Shown here: in pieces, positions 62,001 through 64,000 of the stretch
Layout: every line of letters starts with the position of its first letter
Position numbering within the stretch: position 1 is the stretch's first letter
NCBI GenBank assembly: GCA_039105265.1
Contig: JAPFFF010000027.1
Coordinates: forward strand, 1,984,001 to 2,048,000
Reading direction: 5' to 3'
From: Tritrichomonas musculus
Taxonomy: Eukaryota; Parabasalia; Tritrichomonadida; Tritrichomonadidae
Length of the DNA stretch: 64,000 nt
The notes under the pieces: model-generated
The model's database searches: none
What the model was told of the DNA's origin: nothing
The model's input: only the letters and a program-made list of their open reading frames with translations
Made by a program: the position numbers and the translations under genes

Positions 62001-63440
62001 TTGTGCTCTTAATGCTTCAATTCTTGTATCGTTGATATGCACAGCAATTGCCTTCAATCTGGACAAGAAAAGTGCAACTTGAAGCCTCAATAATTGTGGT
62101 GCAATTTTATTTCTGTTCTTGTTTAAGTCGAGTAATTCACGGGCCATCCAATCGAGAACTTTTCTAAGCCAAGCTTGAAGGATTGGATTATCTTTCGACT
62201 TTTCCATTGAAACCAAAACGTTCACATCAACATCTTTATCTTCAGATGAGTTAACTTTCAATGAAAATATGGCCGGAGGATCCTTCATCTTTGTCACGAT
62301 CCATTCCACCATTTCACCTCTTCTTGTGAAAGGCTCGACATGAATATAACAATCCTTCTTTCTCAAGCTAGTCACACCAATATTATCATCATTGCCGTTG
62401 TTGTTATTCTCTGTGTTTTTGATTGAATAAAGGTCGGTGATGAATTCAAAACCTTCAGGCAATTCGATTTCAACTTTTGCTGTTGCTGCTTTTTCAGATA
62501 AATTGAAAAGATCTGTCAATTTACCACAAAGTGTGTCTGCATCATCTCCCGGTTCAGCATACCGAAAAGTGCCTTCCGCTGTTCCAGCAGTTCTCATTTG
62601 TTCGAGCAAGTTTTTGTCACAGTCGCTGCTGAATCCGATTGCGTGAACAATGATTCTGAAAACGTCATTGAAAGGCTCAAAAATATGTTTCAATGCATTA
62701 GTTAACGTGCTTTTATCTCCGTTATCTTGACCATCTGTTAAGAAAGCGATAGAAACCGATGAGAACTCATCACGACGGTTATTTTTGATGTCGTCAAGTA
62801 AATCATACAATTTTTGATAAGCAGCCAAAAATTGAGTACCACCACATGCACTAATCATTTGAATGGATTGAATAGAGTTGTTCAACTCAGAGGGATCATT
62901 CATCATTGGAAGAAGTGTAGCTGTTGAGTTGTAAGTAATGATTCTTGTTTCAACCGATTGAATTTTAGTGGCAGTCAAACTTAGTATGTGGGTGAGGGCT
63001 GTCTGAACTTGTCGCCAAGGGGATCCTGACATTGATCCACTATTGTCAACAATGGCAACAAATAAAACTTTGTTGGTCTTGAAATGTGATCTTTTAATTT
63101 CAAGATTAAGTCGACCAACACTTGGATTTTCATTGTTGATCCATTCAACATTACCACCCCATTGGTGTTCTTTTATTGGCATTATATTCTTCTTCTTTTC
63201 TGTTTCTTCATTCTTTTTCTGAATTGATTCGATGATGGAAATAAGATCACGGTTGGGAGGAGCTTGGCTAGCATCAAAATCACTTAAATTTGAGCGACAA
63301 AGTGGACAAACATCTCTAAATTCTAATGCTTGAATTAATGCTGCTCGTGATACGGATTTTCCACAGCAAGGGAGCTGAACTGGGTCTTCAATAAGCTCTA
63401 AAGTAATTGGACATGTTAATGTATCAAGAATATCATTCAT
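59016..63440 (-). CDS. U-box/RING - vWA - ankyrin - ADP-ribosyltransferase-like protein
   Basis: The 1,474-residue product has four parts. Residues 10-50 form a U-box/RING-like module (CPITLELIEDPVQLPCCGKS then CPLCRS), implying ubiquitin-ligase activity. Residues about 120-310 form a von Willebrand A domain with a complete MIDAS start, DNSGSMSGS, and FLTDGQDNGD. After a helical linker, about 590-1160 carry many ankyrin repeats (for example GNNALHLAAYCGSPDSIEAI; GNTPLWLACAKRYPCIVTEL; GRTPLHIAVLRKNTPIIELL). The end (about 1310-1460) resembles an ADP-ribosyltransferase fold: VGNVVSSPTFVSAS matches the STS strand, and GTVFIIKSENKGKLISSHSS with FESEVLFLPTTKFVV matches the ExE strand. The usual first-strand arginine is not obvious (EVYCCSNS), so activity is uncertain. 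Likely a ubiquitin-linked signalling scaffold. Confidence 0.85.
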   Translation of the reverse strand: MNDILDTLTCPITLELIEDPVQLPCCGKSVSRAALIQALEFRDVCPLCRSNLSDFDASQAPPNRDLISIIESIQKKNEETEKKKNIMPIKEHQWGGNVEWINNENPSVGRLNLEIKRSHFKTNKVLFVAIVDNSGSMSGSPWRQVQTALTHILSLTATKIQSVETRIITYNSTATLLPMMNDPSELNNSIQSIQMISACGGTQFLAAYQKLYDLLDDIKNNRRDEFSSVSIAFLTDGQDNGDKSTLTNALKHIFEPFNDVFRIIVHAIGFSSDCDKNLLEQMRTAGTAEGTFRYAEPGDDADTLCGKLTDLFNLSEKAATAKVEIELPEGFEFITDLYSIKNTENNNNGNDDNIGVTSLRKKDCYIHVEPFTRRGEMVEWIVTKMKDPPAIFSLKVNSSEDKDVDVNVLVSMEKSKDNPILQAWLRKVLDWMARELLDLNKNRNKIAPQLLRLQVALFLSRLKAIAVHINDTRIEALRAQIEIIQKGGAVNEGKLQDMRFSSMFTPEKAKAKSSSNYSQTTTFETAMVNDEEPKKIVYQESPVKYGFNNNGKERNALQEAIMNAFPHRRNENVIQLIQKATDEEIQHTDIDGNNALHLAAYCGSPDSIEAIVNRYPKDSPILPSLLKSTNKYNETAVTLAIKRKGYHHSLAVLTGAGGFISEHRVESLKRFCIQQGFTRTAEIISNMNTSENGPNLDLSMSADYIKFQWESTKKRGSSILASDWLQPAMAKCLIDIVKELVSNQDYMKDFKIPYKWFIDYCLPPKPDHPEVDKYIELTKAILDVQPELLNGKDEDTGDTTLIHAVDCGNLPFVQLFLDLGVEIDEENELGNTPLWLACAKRYPCIVTELVSRGSDVNHPNKKGNRPLNAVCQMGPLKVAEFLIGAGAEVEFYNSNGDTPLLIACRNGQAEVVKLLLGYLDDNFVKFRAQIDGFDALFASVEANRPDCVRLVAEYGISLEERTDEDNEILQKATPLHLAAYYGRTESASVLLELGANPNSKDISGRTPLHIAVLRKNTPIIELLISSNADPFAVDDTGNIPSAFTRDPDVLKLLVNPISEPLHTICATKITSSTGYTIEDVKDILENKSSIPGLNEPRDVLESALNEKRMTPLMTSVIYSNLNLVEILMNLGFDADSMDGHGITPKIMAQWIRNPRILKLLNTKVQDCPEIQRLRKATQGSPDSLMMLFLNDPQNYIQMKSSLSYRLDMISLMTPDLEKENQVNSIKQLAYEEKSQNLTVLFENKPPKNKSKSEKASQFQEKLMNMSKSSLWQAKIQAVEEIASGCNEELTPSQLISLFLYTCDRNIFEVFTYFICGRCNEYETQLQSIIYPFTKALWTAVEQLPPFKAEVYCCSNSIDRNLFRVGNVVSSPTFVSASSLWPIALESINFQKSGTVFIIKSENKGKLISSHSSFSFESEVLFLPTTKFVVAKWYRGDVIALGQPNIRDHTFGLTEEQMNTLCTNTKPLIIELHEV

Positions 63441-64000
63441 ATTTTTTAAAAAATGAAATCAAAACTGAAATTGTTATGAGTAAATTTTATAAATAGTCCA
63501 ATAAAATTAGACACAAAATTTTTCAACTTTTTGTTAGAAATTTTTCTGAGAATTTGACCAAATTTTAACTGATAGATCTCTAAATGGAACTTTTTCGAAA
63601 AATTTTATTCAATTTTGTAATTGCCTTTGTATTGACCTTTTATTCAAAAAAACGGTTAAACAATATTTATTTTTCTTTTACGCTAACATTAGGGTTTTCA
63701 TTTACCAACAACTGCATTTGCATTACAAATATTGATTTCCTTTCAAATGCTGCTCCTTCAAAAAATCTATTTTTATCGGACATGAGTTTTTCACTTAAAT
63801 CACTTTAGTCTGAACTTGGATTTTTCCATATTTTCCACATTTTGTTTTGATACCTGCAATACTGTTACAGCTGCTCATTCTAGTTGTTCTGATAATGCTC
63901 AGCGATTATTATAGAAAATCTAATTTCTTTTTATTATCACCATTAAATATCAACCTGATACTTCATGAACTTTTTAATACATATAATAATACAATCACTA
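63441..64000. other. Upstream region and right edge
   Basis: AT-rich. On the minus strand, about 63785-63660, a short coding-like stretch reads MSDKNRFFEGAAFERKSIFV then MQMQLLVNENPNVSVKEK and a stop. Its surroundings are closed in all frames, so it may be a gene fragment, but I cannot identify it. Nothing else is seen. Confidence 0.4.

Overview
The window is AT-rich protist DNA that most resembles a parabasalid (trichomonad, possibly Tritrichomonas). The reasons are intron-free reading frames, very AT-rich intergenic DNA, a tRNA-Tyr with a tiny intron, several stop codons followed directly by A (TAAA), a multi-membrane PAS/adenylate cyclase of the type expanded in trichomonads, and a dense mix of MULE, hAT, pogo-like and P-like DNA transposons. 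The species assignment is inference.

Layout. 1-6400 is a compositionally different island (more GC, many CGA/TCG words). It holds short-period satellite DNA, a 27-bp minisatellite reading frame, a 571-bp-arm palindrome carrying two copies of a small gene, a third paralogue of that gene, and an SF2 DEAH helicase. It looks like the end of a large mobile, perhaps virus-derived, element and continues beyond the left edge. 6400-7610 is host DNA with a strongly folded ncRNA candidate and tRNA-Tyr. 7816-25574 is the host gene block: an ELMO-domain protein, a single-domain voltage-gated cation channel, a six-TM protein, an LRR/coiled-coil protein, an SPT5-like protein with about 50 TPPKQM-type repeats, an L-type lectin cargo receptor, an HMG-box protein and a large adenylate cyclase.

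26421-48170 is transposon country. It contains a 1,078-bp hAT-type non-autonomous element with a perfect 8-bp target duplication, a foldback element, two further MITE-like elements, a 10.1-kb MULE whose inverted arms contain 13 and about 40 copies of a 135-bp repeat, a 132-bp tandem array, and an intact hAT transposase gene. An unidentified gene and a PP2A B56 subunit are interspersed.

49056-58687 is a near-perfect inverted duplication (1,399-bp arms) carrying a protein kinase gene and tRNA-Asp. It flanks 6.8 kb of decayed DNA with a P-like transposase pseudogene and a pogo-like fossil. 59016-63440 encodes a 1,474-aa U-box/RING-vWA-ankyrin-ADP-ribosyltransferase-like protein.

The host genes do not form an operon. 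Themes are membrane signalling (channel, cyclase, kinase, PP2A subunit, ELMO), transcription/chromatin (SPT5-like, HMG) and secretion (lectin). The least conventional structures are the MULE with asymmetric minisatellite arms, the island at 1-6400, the SPT5-like repeat protein and the structured RNA candidate near 6.8 kb.
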